DNA of 64,000 nt. Source: JBBRXZ01 sp038232415. Its GTDB lineage: Bacteria > Patescibacteriota > Saccharimonadia > Saccharimonadales > UBA4665. The notes under the pieces are model-generated. The model saw only the letters and a list, made by a program, of their open reading frames with translations. It made no database searches and was not told the DNA's origin. The stretch is taken from the NCBI GenBank assembly GCA_038232415.1, contig JBBSHY010000001.1, forward strand, positions 1-64,000. The letters are read 5' to 3'. The position numbers and the translations under genes are program-made. This document shows positions 23,626 through 32,022 of this stretch, piece after piece; positions within the stretch are counted from its first letter, which is position 1, and each line of letters starts with the position of its first letter.

Positions 23626-25107
23626 ATCGATTATTTTGATCCAAAAAAACAATTTCAGCATAGCATAATTTTGTATACAGGCTATGTGCTGATCGCTATA
23701 GCCATTGTTATTGCTACGCTAATTCTGTTATATCAAGCATATGGCTTCGGTCTGGCAAAAGGCACAGTCATTCAAAACGGCTTAACGTTTTTCTCTAGTC
23801 AGCCCCACCCTGCGAAAATTTATGTGAACGGAGCACTAAAGACGTCCACTAACACTCGTCTGGTATTACCCGCGGGTGTATACCAGATTAAACTGAGTCG
23901 TGATGGCTACCGTGACTGGCAACGTAAAATTGAGCTGAACGGCGGCAGCGTTCAACATTTCGATTATCCATTTTTGTTTCCGAAAGTCCTTACTACCAAA
24001 ACAATACATCCGTACAGCTCCGCGCCGGGGCTTATGACGCAAAGCCCGGACAGACGTTGGCTATTTATTGAGCAACCTGGTTCTATGACAAATTTTGACA
24101 TTTATGATCTAAAGAATCCTGCCAAGCCCGCAGTAGCTATATCGTTGCCGGGCGCTCTGCTTACTAAAGCAATTAACCCTACAGGTGAAGCTTGGCAGCT
24201 GGAGGAGTGGGCGGATGATAACCAGCACTTGCTATTGCAACACAGTTTCGACGGTAAAACGGAATTTATCCTAATTGACCGGACAAATCCCGCGCAGTCG
24301 CTGAACCTCAATAATAGTTTATCGTTCAGTCCTTCAAAGTTAACCTTAAAAGACAGAAAGTATGACCAGTACTATATATATGATGCCGCATCGGCCTCTT
24401 TGCAAGCGGCTTCGTTAAAATCTACAGCGAGAACTACACTGTTGCAACGCGTGATAGCCTACAAGACTTATAGCGATGACACAATCCTATATGTTACCGA
24501 TAGTGATTCATCGGATAATAGTCAAGTAGAAGCTAAAATAGCTGTAGGTAACCAGATCTCCACTATTCATAGCTTACCCCTAAGTGCGGCTTATCTGATT
24601 GATCTGACTAAGTACACCGGTACTATGTATGTAGCCATAGGCTCCACTAATAGCAGCAAAGTTTACATATATAAGGATCCTGCAGGCCAGCTCAATAAGC
24701 AGCCTAAGCATGTAGCCACGCCCACCCAGGTTTTACATGTTGACCAGCCAAATTACCTGAGTTTTTCGGCCAGTGCCCAGTTTATTGTTACTGAAAACGG
24801 TACCAGTCTCGGTGTCTATGACGTTGAAAATAAGATCGTTCATAAATATAGCGCAAAATCCGCGTTAGATGCGCCGCAGATTCATGCCAGCTGGATGGAT
24901 GGTAACCGTTTACATTACGTCAGTAATGGCAAACTTAATGTGTTTGACTATGATGGTACAAACGGGCAATCTTTGGCCAGTGCCGATAGCCGTTACCTGC
25001 CTGCCTTTGCACCCGATTACAAAGGACTCTATACTCTTGTGCCTAATGCGACAAATGGTCAATTCGAATTCACTGAAACTTTTTTGCTAAAAGCCGACGA
25101 CCGCTAA
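23626..25107 (+). CDS. PEGA-domain membrane protein, possible AUC start
   Basis: One N-terminal membrane helix (IILYTGYVLIAIAIVIATLILLY) is followed by a PEGA-type beta domain (SSQPHPAKIYVNGALKTSTNTRLVLPAGVYQIKLSRDGYRDWQRKI region). The remaining 350 residues look like a beta-propeller. Homologues, as I recall them, start M-x-[FY]-x-DPKK. Here the matching frame reads ATC-GAT-TAT-TTT-GAT-CCA, with AGGAG (23614-23618) 7 nt before ATC (23626). No ATG, GTG or TTG lies near. The only in-frame alternative is TTG at 23569, which adds 19 residues ahead of the binding site. The 3' end overlaps the convergent sortase gene by 38 bp. Confidence 0.75.
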   Translation: MDYFDPKKQFQHSIILYTGYVLIAIAIVIATLILLYQAYGFGLAKGTVIQNGLTFFSSQPHPAKIYVNGALKTSTNTRLVLPAGVYQIKLSRDGYRDWQRKIELNGGSVQHFDYPFLFPKVLTTKTIHPYSSAPGLMTQSPDRRWLFIEQPGSMTNFDIYDLKNPAKPAVAISLPGALLTKAINPTGEAWQLEEWADDNQHLLLQHSFDGKTEFILIDRTNPAQSLNLNNSLSFSPSKLTLKDRKYDQYYIYDAASASLQAASLKSTARTTLLQRVIAYKTYSDDTILYVTDSDSSDNSQVEAKIAVGNQISTIHSLPLSAAYLIDLTKYTGTMYVAIGSTNSSKVYIYKDPAGQLNKQPKHVATPTQVLHVDQPNYLSFSASAQFIVTENGTSLGVYDVENKIVHKYSAKSALDAPQIHASWMDGNRLHYVSNGKLNVFDYDGTNGQSLASADSRYLPAFAPDYKGLYTLVPNATNGQFEFTETFLLKADDR

Positions 25108-26389
25108 AGAATACAGCCCCCAGTAGAATTACAGAAATACTAATCTTACCTATAGCAGTCTTTATTATTCGTCCCCACAGCGTTGGTCCATTACCGGGTA
25201 AATTGGGTGGCGGCGTGGTGGTATTTGCTGTCGCTACTGTGGGCTTTTCGTTACCCGAGGGATCAGGAGTAATCTGTTGGCCTACTACAACCAGACGTTT
25301 AAGGCTGGTGCCTGGCGGATCACAGGTAATAAGGGTAGCGGTAGCGTTTTGCCCGGGCACTGCGTTAAGAACGCCGACATTGCTAGGGTCCACGATATCG
25401 CGGGTAATGACCTTATATACGTAAACCTTGCCCTTATACGTAAGGTAAAACGTATCGCCTGGTACCAGTGTATGTAGTAGGACAAATGCGAACTTATACT
25501 TACCTTTATTAAAGATATTGTTGCTGCTGTGGCCAAAGAAGGCTGCGTTGCCATTTTGGCCTGGTAACGCTGTAGTCGGATAATGTACTACACCGCCCTC
25601 CAAATCATTCTCTATTACGTTTTCATCTGTAGATGTCCCGGTATAGTTAACCGGAATCTCGACATTAATTTTAGGAATAATGACTTCTGGGTTGGATGTT
25701 GGCGAGACGCTGCTAGGATTAATAATGAGTGGCGTAGCGGCTGTGACGCGGCTAGGCTGAATAAACGGAGATATAACGACTTCATTGAAAAACCCGAAAA
25801 GAAAGATAATAAGGACTATAAAACCCATGCCAAGTCCAAACAGCAGCGATTGCAAATGATGTTTAGCCTCTAACTTACCTCCGGCGCTGACTTTATCTCG
25901 TATTACAGCCTGGACTTCTTCAGCGCTACGAACATCTCGAAGTTTTGGTTTATGGCTTTTACTAGAGATTTTCTTGGAACGTTGTGAATCGGCGGCGTGT
26001 TGTTTATGTTTGGATATTGACTGAGGGTCTGGCGCGGCAGTTTTTTGGCCGGTTAGTGCTGACTGACTGTCATAAAATTCCTGCCAGACCTGATGTTTTT
26101 CGGCGGCTGACAGATTTTGATAATAATTATGCCACTCTGTTTGTATAGCTGCCAGATCTTTTCCCGACCCGCTGAGTTTGTACATGAACTGCTGGTGCTT
26201 GCTGCGATGCGGGCTTTTTTGGGCTTCGGCCAGCTCGGTTTCGGCGGCTGGCTCTTCAGCATAAATCCTCGATACTTTTTCACGGATAAGATCAGCCGCC
26301 ACTGCGGCATTAGCATCATCAACCGCTTGGGATTGACCTTCTGTGGGACTTGTATAGTCGGATGATGTGTAGGGTGAATTTATAGCCAT
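25070..26389 (-). CDS. Class E sortase with long N-terminal extension
   Basis: A membrane transpeptidase that attaches proteins to the cell surface. The catalytic His is in NAAFFGHSSN, the Cys in TLITCDPPGTSLKRL, with the Arg nine residues later region (RLVVVGQ). This TLxTC-PPG context is that of class E sortases. About 185 N-terminal residues are hydrophilic, then comes a membrane helix (LGMGFIVLIIFLFGFF), and a second helix near the C-terminus (ISVILLGAVFFSG). No LPxTG-type substrate is obvious in this window. Confidence 0.9.
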   Translation of the reverse strand: MAINSPYTSSDYTSPTEGQSQAVDDANAAVAADLIREKVSRIYAEEPAAETELAEAQKSPHRSKHQQFMYKLSGSGKDLAAIQTEWHNYYQNLSAAEKHQVWQEFYDSQSALTGQKTAAPDPQSISKHKQHAADSQRSKKISSKSHKPKLRDVRSAEEVQAVIRDKVSAGGKLEAKHHLQSLLFGLGMGFIVLIIFLFGFFNEVVISPFIQPSRVTAATPLIINPSSVSPTSNPEVIIPKINVEIPVNYTGTSTDENVIENDLEGGVVHYPTTALPGQNGNAAFFGHSSNNIFNKGKYKFAFVLLHTLVPGDTFYLTYKGKVYVYKVITRDIVDPSNVGVLNAVPGQNATATLITCDPPGTSLKRLVVVGQQITPDPSGNEKPTVATANTTTPPPNLPGNGPTLWGRIIKTAIGKISISVILLGAVFFSGRRLLAKKFQ

Positions 26390-26471
26390 AACAAATAACG
26401 AGCTAAACTAGCTCTGTACAGCATAAGTATAGTACAATTACCCCTCGATAGCCTATCGAACTAATGCTTAG

Positions 26472-26556
26472 GGGCGAGTGGCGGAACTGGTATACGCGCA
26501 CGACTCAAAATCGTGTTCCTAACGGATTGAGGGTTCGATTCCCTCCTCGCCCACCA
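26472..26556 (+). tRNA. tRNA-Leu (CAA)
   Basis: Acceptor GGGCGAG pairs with CTCGCCC. The anticodon stem CACGA/TCGTG encloses CTCAAAA, giving anticodon CAA. A type II variable arm is present (TTCCTAACGGATT), the T arm is GAGGGTTCGATTCCCTC, and CCA is encoded. It stands between the divergent 5' end of the sortase gene and the 3' end of the NnrD-like gene. Confidence 0.97.
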
Positions 26557-26588
26557 AATTTGATCTGCAGGTATTCTTATTATTGAGT

Positions 26589-27377
26589 TTAATTAATAAC
26601 GGAAGTCGTAAGAGATTCGAAGGGTTTGGTGGGGTTCTGAAGCCACCAGACGGCGGCGCAGGCGGCGGTTTTGACACGCCAGGTTTCGGGATCCCGTTCG
26701 AGTTTAGTAGTACTAACCTGTCCGTTTATAGCTACAAAAATGGTAGCATGATGTTTAACGATTATGGCTGCTTGATGCTGGTTAGTGAATTCATGTAAGG
26801 CTTCCACTAAGCGCAAAAAGTCCATGCCAAAGATGAAGGCTGCGGTGAAATGAGCGTGTATGGCAATTTTCTGCAGCTGGGCGAAGCTTATTACAAGTAG
26901 TATATTCTCGCGCTGAAGCAGGTTATGAGGCGTTTTTGTGAAGTAATCGGCAGCGTCTTGGGTTAAGACCAGCTGCTCGTAATACTTTTCAATGAACCGC
27001 TCAAGCAGAATGGCTGTTTCGGAATTTCTGCCGAAGTCGCCAGCCAGGAGCGTTGCATCAGCCCAGGCGCTCATATCCACTAGTTCAGCTAGAGTTTTCT
27101 GGCCGAAACTGCCGCTTGGAGTACTGGGTGCATATTCACCTGTTTCCAAAACGCGGCCGACGGTTTTTTGCAGACTGTCCGGCAGCAGAACCCGGGCGGT
27201 ACCAATGCCAGCTTTGGTGGCCTCGGCGTACGCCTCCGCCGGCGCGGCGAACCCATGAGCATTGCCGCCTACAATAAGCAGCTTGCCTGCTTGCGCTCTA
27301 TTTTCCGGCCGGCTCCACATTAAGTCCTTAAATAGCGGCTGCTCAATCGCTTGCTTATGCCAGTACGTATGACCCAT
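26589..27377 (-). CDS. Degenerate NAD(P)HX dehydratase-like (YjeF-C) protein
   Basis: 262 aa from the ATG at 27377 (GGAG 6 nt upstream); a longer frame runs back into the HAD gene but overlaps it heavily. The N-terminal half follows the ADP-dependent NAD(P)HX dehydratase pattern (AGKLLIVGGNAHGFAAPAEAYAEATKAGIG) and later shows IIVKHHATIFVAING in place of the K-G-x-x-T strand. The family's GxGD catalytic loop is missing: the protein reads ETWRVKTAACAAVW at that place. It has a ribokinase-like fold but may lack dehydratase activity. It overlaps the HAD gene by 23 bp, so the two are coupled. Confidence 0.7.
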   Translation of the reverse strand: MGHTYWHKQAIEQPLFKDLMWSRPENRAQAGKLLIVGGNAHGFAAPAEAYAEATKAGIGTARVLLPDSLQKTVGRVLETGEYAPSTPSGSFGQKTLAELVDMSAWADATLLAGDFGRNSETAILLERFIEKYYEQLVLTQDAADYFTKTPHNLLQRENILLVISFAQLQKIAIHAHFTAAFIFGMDFLRLVEALHEFTNQHQAAIIVKHHATIFVAINGQVSTTKLERDPETWRVKTAACAAVWWLQNPTKPFESLTTSVIN

Positions 27378-28074
27378 TACTAGGCTCCAGTTCGTAAACC
27401 ATATTTTTGCGCTCAATGACAATTTTCCATCCCCGCTCACGGGCATGGCTAAAGAGCTGCTTACTGGGATTAAAGGCGATTGGCTGTTCAACTAACTCCA
27501 GCATGCTTATGTCGCCCTCGCTGTCGCCTACGACTATACTGCCATCGTAACTAGCGCTATGTTTGCTGACTAACTGTCTGAGCAGTTCTGGTTTTTTGCC
27601 AATGGACAGATCTTTTGTGCCGATAAAACGGCCATTATTAGCAGGATAAATGGTGGCAGCGAAATCATCGAAACCATAGTAATCGGCTAATTTCTGGACT
27701 ATTACAGCCGGTGAACCGGAAATGGCAAATAGTAAATAATTTTTAGATTTTAGTTCTTGAATGAGATTTCGAGCAAAAATGTAGACCTGTTCTTTATATT
27801 CATTAAAGACGGTTTCGGCCGCAGCTGTTAAGTCTTCTTTGCGCAGGCCTTTCAGGGCTTTATCGAAAACACCGATCAGTTGATGTTCGTAGTCCCGGAA
27901 GGATTCTTCGCCGCTTCTTTGCTTCCAGCTCATTCTAGCAGCTTTCACCCGATCAAATTCTCTGCCATCTATCTGCCCCTGCTTGGCTAGGACGCCAGCT
28001 ATGGCATGGTAAAGCTGCCAGCGGATAATAGTACCATCGATGTCAAATGCCGCAAATGGGCGGCCCCCATTCAT
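27355..28074 (-). CDS. HAD family phosphatase (SerB-like, subfamily IB)
   Basis: 239 aa. Motif I is AAFDIDGTIIRW (nucleophile Asp11, Asp13), motif II is LLFAISGSPA, the lysine lies in IGKKPELL, and motif IV is VVGDSEGDISML. The large cap insert between motifs I and II fits type IB enzymes such as phosphoserine phosphatase. The substrate is unknown. The ATG directly follows the stop of the aminopeptidase gene (TAG-ATG). Confidence 0.88.
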   Translation of the reverse strand: MNGGRPFAAFDIDGTIIRWQLYHAIAGVLAKQGQIDGREFDRVKAARMSWKQRSGEESFRDYEHQLIGVFDKALKGLRKEDLTAAAETVFNEYKEQVYIFARNLIQELKSKNYLLFAISGSPAVIVQKLADYYGFDDFAATIYPANNGRFIGTKDLSIGKKPELLRQLVSKHSASYDGSIVVGDSEGDISMLELVEQPIAFNPSKQLFSHARERGWKIVIERKNMVYELEPSNGSYVLA

Positions 28075-28998
28075 CTATATATTCCCTGTAAACTGCAGAA
28101 AAATTAGACGAAGGATATTCGACGCTTCGTGCTCGGCAATATGTCCGTTTATGGTCCAGATAAGCTGGCTGTTAGGCAGTTTTTGATGAAGCTTATAAGC
28201 AATTATAGGCCGGCAGACCATATCGTATCTTCCCTGTACGATCCAAACAGGCACGGTTAGTTTATCGGCGTTATTAAAAATGTACTGATCCGGCATAAAA
28301 CATTGATTGAGCAGGTAATGTATCTCGACACGGATAGCTGCCGGATCATATGTTTCATAGGCTTTGGCCGTAAAGCGGTCGTCCAGTCTTAAAAGAGCTG
28401 CTTCCAAATTTTCATAAGCATAAGCTGAGGCTTTGGCAGCCTCTTTATCATCTCCAAGCGCCCGTTTAAAATGATACTCGCTAGGTCCTAATAAATAATC
28501 TGTTGGCGTTTGGTTTACGTATCGGTCCCACACGTCTGGAAAGAAGTCTTTAAATCTACCTTCAGCTAACCAGTCAATTTCATCATGTGAACCGGTAAAT
28601 ATACCTTGGATCACAATACCTGCCAGCCGCTGAGGGTAGTTTATGCCATAAGCAAGTGCTAGACATGAGCCCCATGAGCCACCTGTTAAAACAAATTTCT
28701 TAAGTTTTAAATGAGTGGCAATTTTCTCAATATCTTCAACCAGATCTTTGGTGGTATTATTTTTTAATGAACCCAGGGGAATGCTTTTACCGCAACCTCG
28801 CTGATCAAAAAAGATAACACGTTGATGACCGGGATCAAACTTGTTGCGGTCGCGGTTATCGACTCCATTGCCGGGGCCGCCGTGGAGGAAGATAATCGGT
28901 ATCTCCGCGTCTTTTTTGCCCCAATCCTGTAAGTAGAGCTCATGACCATCACCGACGTCTAGGGAGGATTCTTCGTTTGTATGATTATCGGGTGTCAT
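28075..28998 (-). CDS. pip: Proline iminopeptidase-type alpha/beta hydrolase
   Basis: Removes N-terminal proline from peptides. The oxyanion region is IIFLHGGPGNG, followed by FFDQRGCGKS, nucleophile Ser in LTGGSWGSCLALAYG, the acid in IVQGRYDMVCRP and the histidine in TINGHIAEHE. 307 aa is typical. It may serve peptide salvage in a peptide-scavenging organism. Its ATG overlaps the stop of the frameshifted hydrolase (ATGA), and the HAD gene follows without a gap. Confidence 0.9.
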   Translation of the reverse strand: MTPDNHTNEESSLDVGDGHELYLQDWGKKDAEIPIIFLHGGPGNGVDNRDRNKFDPGHQRVIFFDQRGCGKSIPLGSLKNNTTKDLVEDIEKIATHLKLKKFVLTGGSWGSCLALAYGINYPQRLAGIVIQGIFTGSHDEIDWLAEGRFKDFFPDVWDRYVNQTPTDYLLGPSEYHFKRALGDDKEAAKASAYAYENLEAALLRLDDRFTAKAYETYDPAAIRVEIHYLLNQCFMPDQYIFNNADKLTVPVWIVQGRYDMVCRPIIAYKLHQKLPNSQLIWTINGHIAEHEASNILRLIFLQFTGNI

Positions 28999-29550
28999 AT
29001 AACTAATTGTAGCACTTTGACATAAGGTTCAGGGTTGATCCAGCAGTCATCATGCTCCCCAGGCAATTCGTAATAGTCAAATTTTGCTTTAGTTTTCAAA
29101 ATTTGTGGCGTTGCCGGTGATAAAAAGGCGTCGTTATGGTTGCGGCTAATAACGACCCTCTTTTGTTTAAGTACCTTGTAGAAATTATGGTTGCGGCTAT
29201 TTAATATAAGCCAGGCTGCCTTACTTACGTCCCTAACTATATATAAACAATGCCAGACCATTTTTTGCAGCCAGTAACCTAAAGTAATATGCTGACGATG
29301 ATAATTGAATTCGCGCCAGTTTTTTTGCACTATGCATACAAAAGCCGATTTGTCGGGCCAAAATGGCGGATCAATTAGTATGGTTAATTGAGATCGATTG
29401 AAGGCCGGCAAAGTGGGCTATAACGATAGCGGCTTTTTTGGGCTTAGCTTCAATTACGAAACCGTGCCGCTCTAGCTCTTGGCGAAAGCGCTGGCCGTGC
29501 CAAGGACCTTCGGCAAAACCGTAGATTAGGCAGACCGAAGGGCTAGACAT
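28995..29550 (-). pseudogene. Alpha/beta-hydrolase-like gene split by a frameshift
   Basis: The first frame (29550 to a TGA at 29371) gives SVCLIYGFAEGPWHGQRF and ends in IVIAHFAG, a strand-turn like the nucleophile elbow region. The second frame picks up as PAFNRSQLTILIDPPFWPDK and runs to 28995. The two frames overlap by 41 bp (29371-29411). Joined near 29400 they give one protein of about 185 residues. A one- or two-base indel near the GGCCTTC at 29398-29404 is the likely cause. No slippery heptamer is seen, so programmed frameshifting is unlikely. It could be a real pseudogene or an assembly error. The start was placed at ATG 29550, overlapping the end of the exonuclease gene. Confidence 0.65.
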
Positions 29551-30343
29551 CAAGTACGATACTTACCGGACAGTGGTCTGAGCCCATGATTTTAGGATGG
29601 ATGTTGGCGGCTTTAACTTTGCCCTTTAAGCTATTTGAGACTAGGAAGTAGTCGATACGCCAGCCGACGTTGCGTGCCCGGGAATTGGCGAAGTGGCTCC
29701 ACCAGGTGTAGTATCCGTTACCTTGCTTGAAGAGCCGGAGAGTGTCTACGAAACCGGCGTCAAGAAAAGCCTGAAAACCGGCCCGTTCTTCGTCCGTAAA
29801 GCCTTTTTTGCCGCGGTTAGGGCCTGGGTTCGCCAGGTCATCCTCAGTGTGGGCGACGTTCAAATCACCGCAGAAAATGACAGGCTTAACCTTTTCCAGC
29901 CTTTTCATATAAGCCAGGAAAGCTGGATCCCAGTGTTTTTGCCGGAGCGGGATGCGGCTCAGATCGTCCTTAGCGTTTGGCGTATAAACTGTAATGACCC
30001 AAAACTTGTCAAATTCGGCGGCGATAACCCTGCCTTCTTTGTTAGGGTCTCCGTAAATATCACCGCTGACTTTATACTTGTCAATGATTTCCTGAGGAAA
30101 TCCATTGATGACCTGAAGGGGCTTGATTTTGCTCAAGATGCCCGTACCGCTGTAGCCCGGCTTATCGGCGGAATACCAAAACGCGCTGTAATCGTTTAGT
30201 GGTACTTCTATTTGTTCCGGCTTAGCTTTGGTTTCCTGCAAAAGCAGGATATCGGGCTGCTCTGCTTTCAGAAAGGGTTCCCAGAGGGCCTTCTTGGCTA
30301 CTGCCCTTATCCCGTTAACATTCCACGAGTAAATCTTAACCAT
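29543..30343 (-). CDS. xth: Exodeoxyribonuclease III (AP endonuclease)
   Basis: Base-excision-repair nuclease of the ExoIII family. Motifs are SWNVNGIRA, LLQETKAK (metal-binding Glu), the catalytic region FCGDLNVAHTEDD, WRIDYFLVS and GSDHCPV (catalytic Asp-His). 266 aa is normal. The ATG lies 6 nt behind TATACT, facing the divergent pyrH promoter in a 49-bp gap, so transcription from the two starts may be linked. The next gene begins inside its last codons. Confidence 0.96.
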   Translation of the reverse strand: MVKIYSWNVNGIRAVAKKALWEPFLKAEQPDILLLQETKAKPEQIEVPLNDYSAFWYSADKPGYSGTGILSKIKPLQVINGFPQEIIDKYKVSGDIYGDPNKEGRVIAAEFDKFWVITVYTPNAKDDLSRIPLRQKHWDPAFLAYMKRLEKVKPVIFCGDLNVAHTEDDLANPGPNRGKKGFTDEERAGFQAFLDAGFVDTLRLFKQGNGYYTWWSHFANSRARNVGWRIDYFLVSNSLKGKVKAANIHPKIMGSDHCPVSIVLDV

Positions 30344-30392
30344 AGGCCAAGTATAGCTTTAGGTATATGAATTTGCTAGACTTAGTGCCTAG

Positions 30393-31109
30393 ATGGGTAC
30401 ACCTCCTTACAAACGAGTCCTCTTGAAACTATCAGGCGAACAGCTAGCCGGCAAGTATGAATTTGGTGTTGATCCGGAAATAGCTTCTTTCCTGGCGGCT
30501 GAAGTTAAGAAAGTTGTGGAAAAAGGTTGCGAGGTAGTGATGATAGTTGGAGGCGGTAATATGGTGCGCGGCGCCGAAATTGCCGGCCAAGGCATTCGCC
30601 GGGTTACGGCTGACCAGATGGGCATGCTGAGCGGACTGATTAACTCTATGGCCATGACTGATATATTCGAAGCCAATGACGTCAAAACGCGCTGTCTAAG
30701 TAACATTTTTGCAACTCAAGTCGCTGAGTCATACTCTTATCGTCTCGCCGAAAAGCACCTGCAAAAAGACCGGGTTGTAATTGTCGCCGGCGGAACAGCT
30801 CGACCTTATGTCACCCACGATACAGCGGCAGTTAGCTTTGCTCTTGAACTGGATTGCGAGCTAGTCCTGAAGGCATCAAAATTCGAAGGTGTTTACGACA
30901 AAGACCCAGCCAAGTTTTCTGATGCTGTTAAGCTTGACCGAGTGTCCTTCCAAAGTGCTGTTGAAGACAATGCAATAAAAGTCATGGACAAAGCTGCTTT
31001 GGGTTTAGCCATGGAACAGCATAAGCCGATAGTTGTTTTTGATGCAATGAAAGCTGATAATTTTACAAAAATAGTGACCGGTGAATCTGTTGGCACGCTG
31101 ATTAATTAA
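30393..31109 (+). CDS. pyrH: UMP kinase
   Basis: Phosphorylates UMP to UDP, after the pyrD/pyrF/pyrE steps encoded elsewhere in this window. Amino-acid-kinase fold: RVLLKLSGEQL, MIVGGGNMVRG, AGGTARPYVTHDTAA and VLKASKFEGVYDKDP. 238 aa is typical of the bacterial hexameric enzyme. An extended -10 (TGC-TAGACT, 30377-30382) ends 10 nt before the ATG. The 3' end overlaps the convergent folB gene by 8 bp. Confidence 0.96.
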   Translation: MGTPPYKRVLLKLSGEQLAGKYEFGVDPEIASFLAAEVKKVVEKGCEVVMIVGGGNMVRGAEIAGQGIRRVTADQMGMLSGLINSMAMTDIFEANDVKTRCLSNIFATQVAESYSYRLAEKHLQKDRVVIVAGGTARPYVTHDTAAVSFALELDCELVLKASKFEGVYDKDPAKFSDAVKLDRVSFQSAVEDNAIKVMDKAALGLAMEQHKPIVVFDAMKADNFTKIVTGESVGTLIN

Positions 31110-31449
31110 ATAATTCTAACCTTACGCCAGGCACACCGCTTTTGAAAGCATCTAGTTTATCAACCGAGACTATGGCTTTAACAACGCGTTTATCAAGTAA
31201 GACTTGATCGGCTATCTCCTGAGCTAGACTCTCAACCAGATTAAATGAGCTGCTTTTCGCGATTGCAAGAATGGTATTTCTAAGTTCCGACCAATTGAGA
31301 GTGTCATTAATATTGTCGGAAATACCAGCCTTGTTACTGCTAAGCGCCAGTTCAACGTTGACGTTGAAGCGCTGAGCTCGGTCTTTTTCGTGCTGGTGTA
31401 TACCATGTTTGCCTTCAACTATCAGGTTTTTAACGCATATGACAAGCAT
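31102..31449 (-). CDS. folB: Dihydroneopterin aldolase
   Basis: A folate pathway enzyme splitting dihydroneopterin. The FolB pattern includes VEGKHGIHQHEKDRAQRF, SDNINDTLNWSEL, FNLVESLAQEIAD and a C-terminal strand VRLELF. 115 aa is typical. It lies 7 bp behind folE on the same strand, giving the first and a later step of pterin synthesis. The 10-formyl-THF made from folate is needed by PurN, encoded in this window. Confidence 0.88.
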   Translation of the reverse strand: MLVICVKNLIVEGKHGIHQHEKDRAQRFNVNVELALSSNKAGISDNINDTLNWSELRNTILAIAKSSSFNLVESLAQEIADQVLLDKRVVKAIVSVDKLDAFKSGVPGVRLELFN

Positions 31450-31456
31450 TGGTTAC

Positions 31457-31999
31457 CTACTTGTTAGCTTCAACCAGCTGAATGAATTCTGCGCGCGTAC
31501 GGTGATCAGACTTGAAAATGCCCCGCACGCAGGAGGTAGTTGTTAGCACGCCTGGTTTTTGGATGCCCCGCATTTCCATGCACAAGTGCCGGGCGTTTAA
31601 TATAACACCTACGCCTTTTGGCCTAATGGCCTCCTTTAGAAACTCCGCTACCTGTACTGTTATACGTTCCTGGTTCTGAAGCCGTCGGCTGACATGGTCA
31701 AGTATTCGCGCCACTTTGGACAGGCCGATGATCTTATCATCTGGTATGTAAGCAATCGCTCCGTGACCGAAAAAAGGGATCAGGTGATGCTCGCAAATGC
31801 TGTAGAAAGGTATCTGGGTTTGCACGACCATTTCATCATAGCCTTCACTTTCGAAGATTGTTGTCTCAAAGGGAGCCGGATTCAGGAATTCATCCAAAAA
31901 ATGTTTATAACGCTTAGGTGTATCACGCAATCCTTCTCTCGAAGGCTCGTTGTCTAAGTGCTCGAGCAATTCGGCAATAACATCCTCTGGCTTCTTCAT
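31457..31999 (-). CDS. folE: GTP cyclohydrolase I
   Basis: First step of pterin/folate synthesis from GTP. The zinc ligands appear as FYSICEHHLIPF (Cys and His) and the second Cys in NARHLCMEMRG; GLSKVARI and QERITVQVAEFL complete the signature. 180 aa is a normal length. It follows the Clp-like ATPase by 23 bp and precedes folB by 7 bp. Confidence 0.96.
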   Translation of the reverse strand: MKKPEDVIAELLEHLDNEPSREGLRDTPKRYKHFLDEFLNPAPFETTIFESEGYDEMVVQTQIPFYSICEHHLIPFFGHGAIAYIPDDKIIGLSKVARILDHVSRRLQNQERITVQVAEFLKEAIRPKGVGVILNARHLCMEMRGIQKPGVLTTTSCVRGIFKSDHRTRAEFIQLVEANK

Positions 32000-32022
32000 G
32001 GTTATACCTTACCATAGTTGGC

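Noticed and set aside
29371..29411. Programmed ribosomal frameshift
   Set aside because: No slippery heptamer, downstream pseudoknot or internal Shine-Dalgarno is visible at the overlap.
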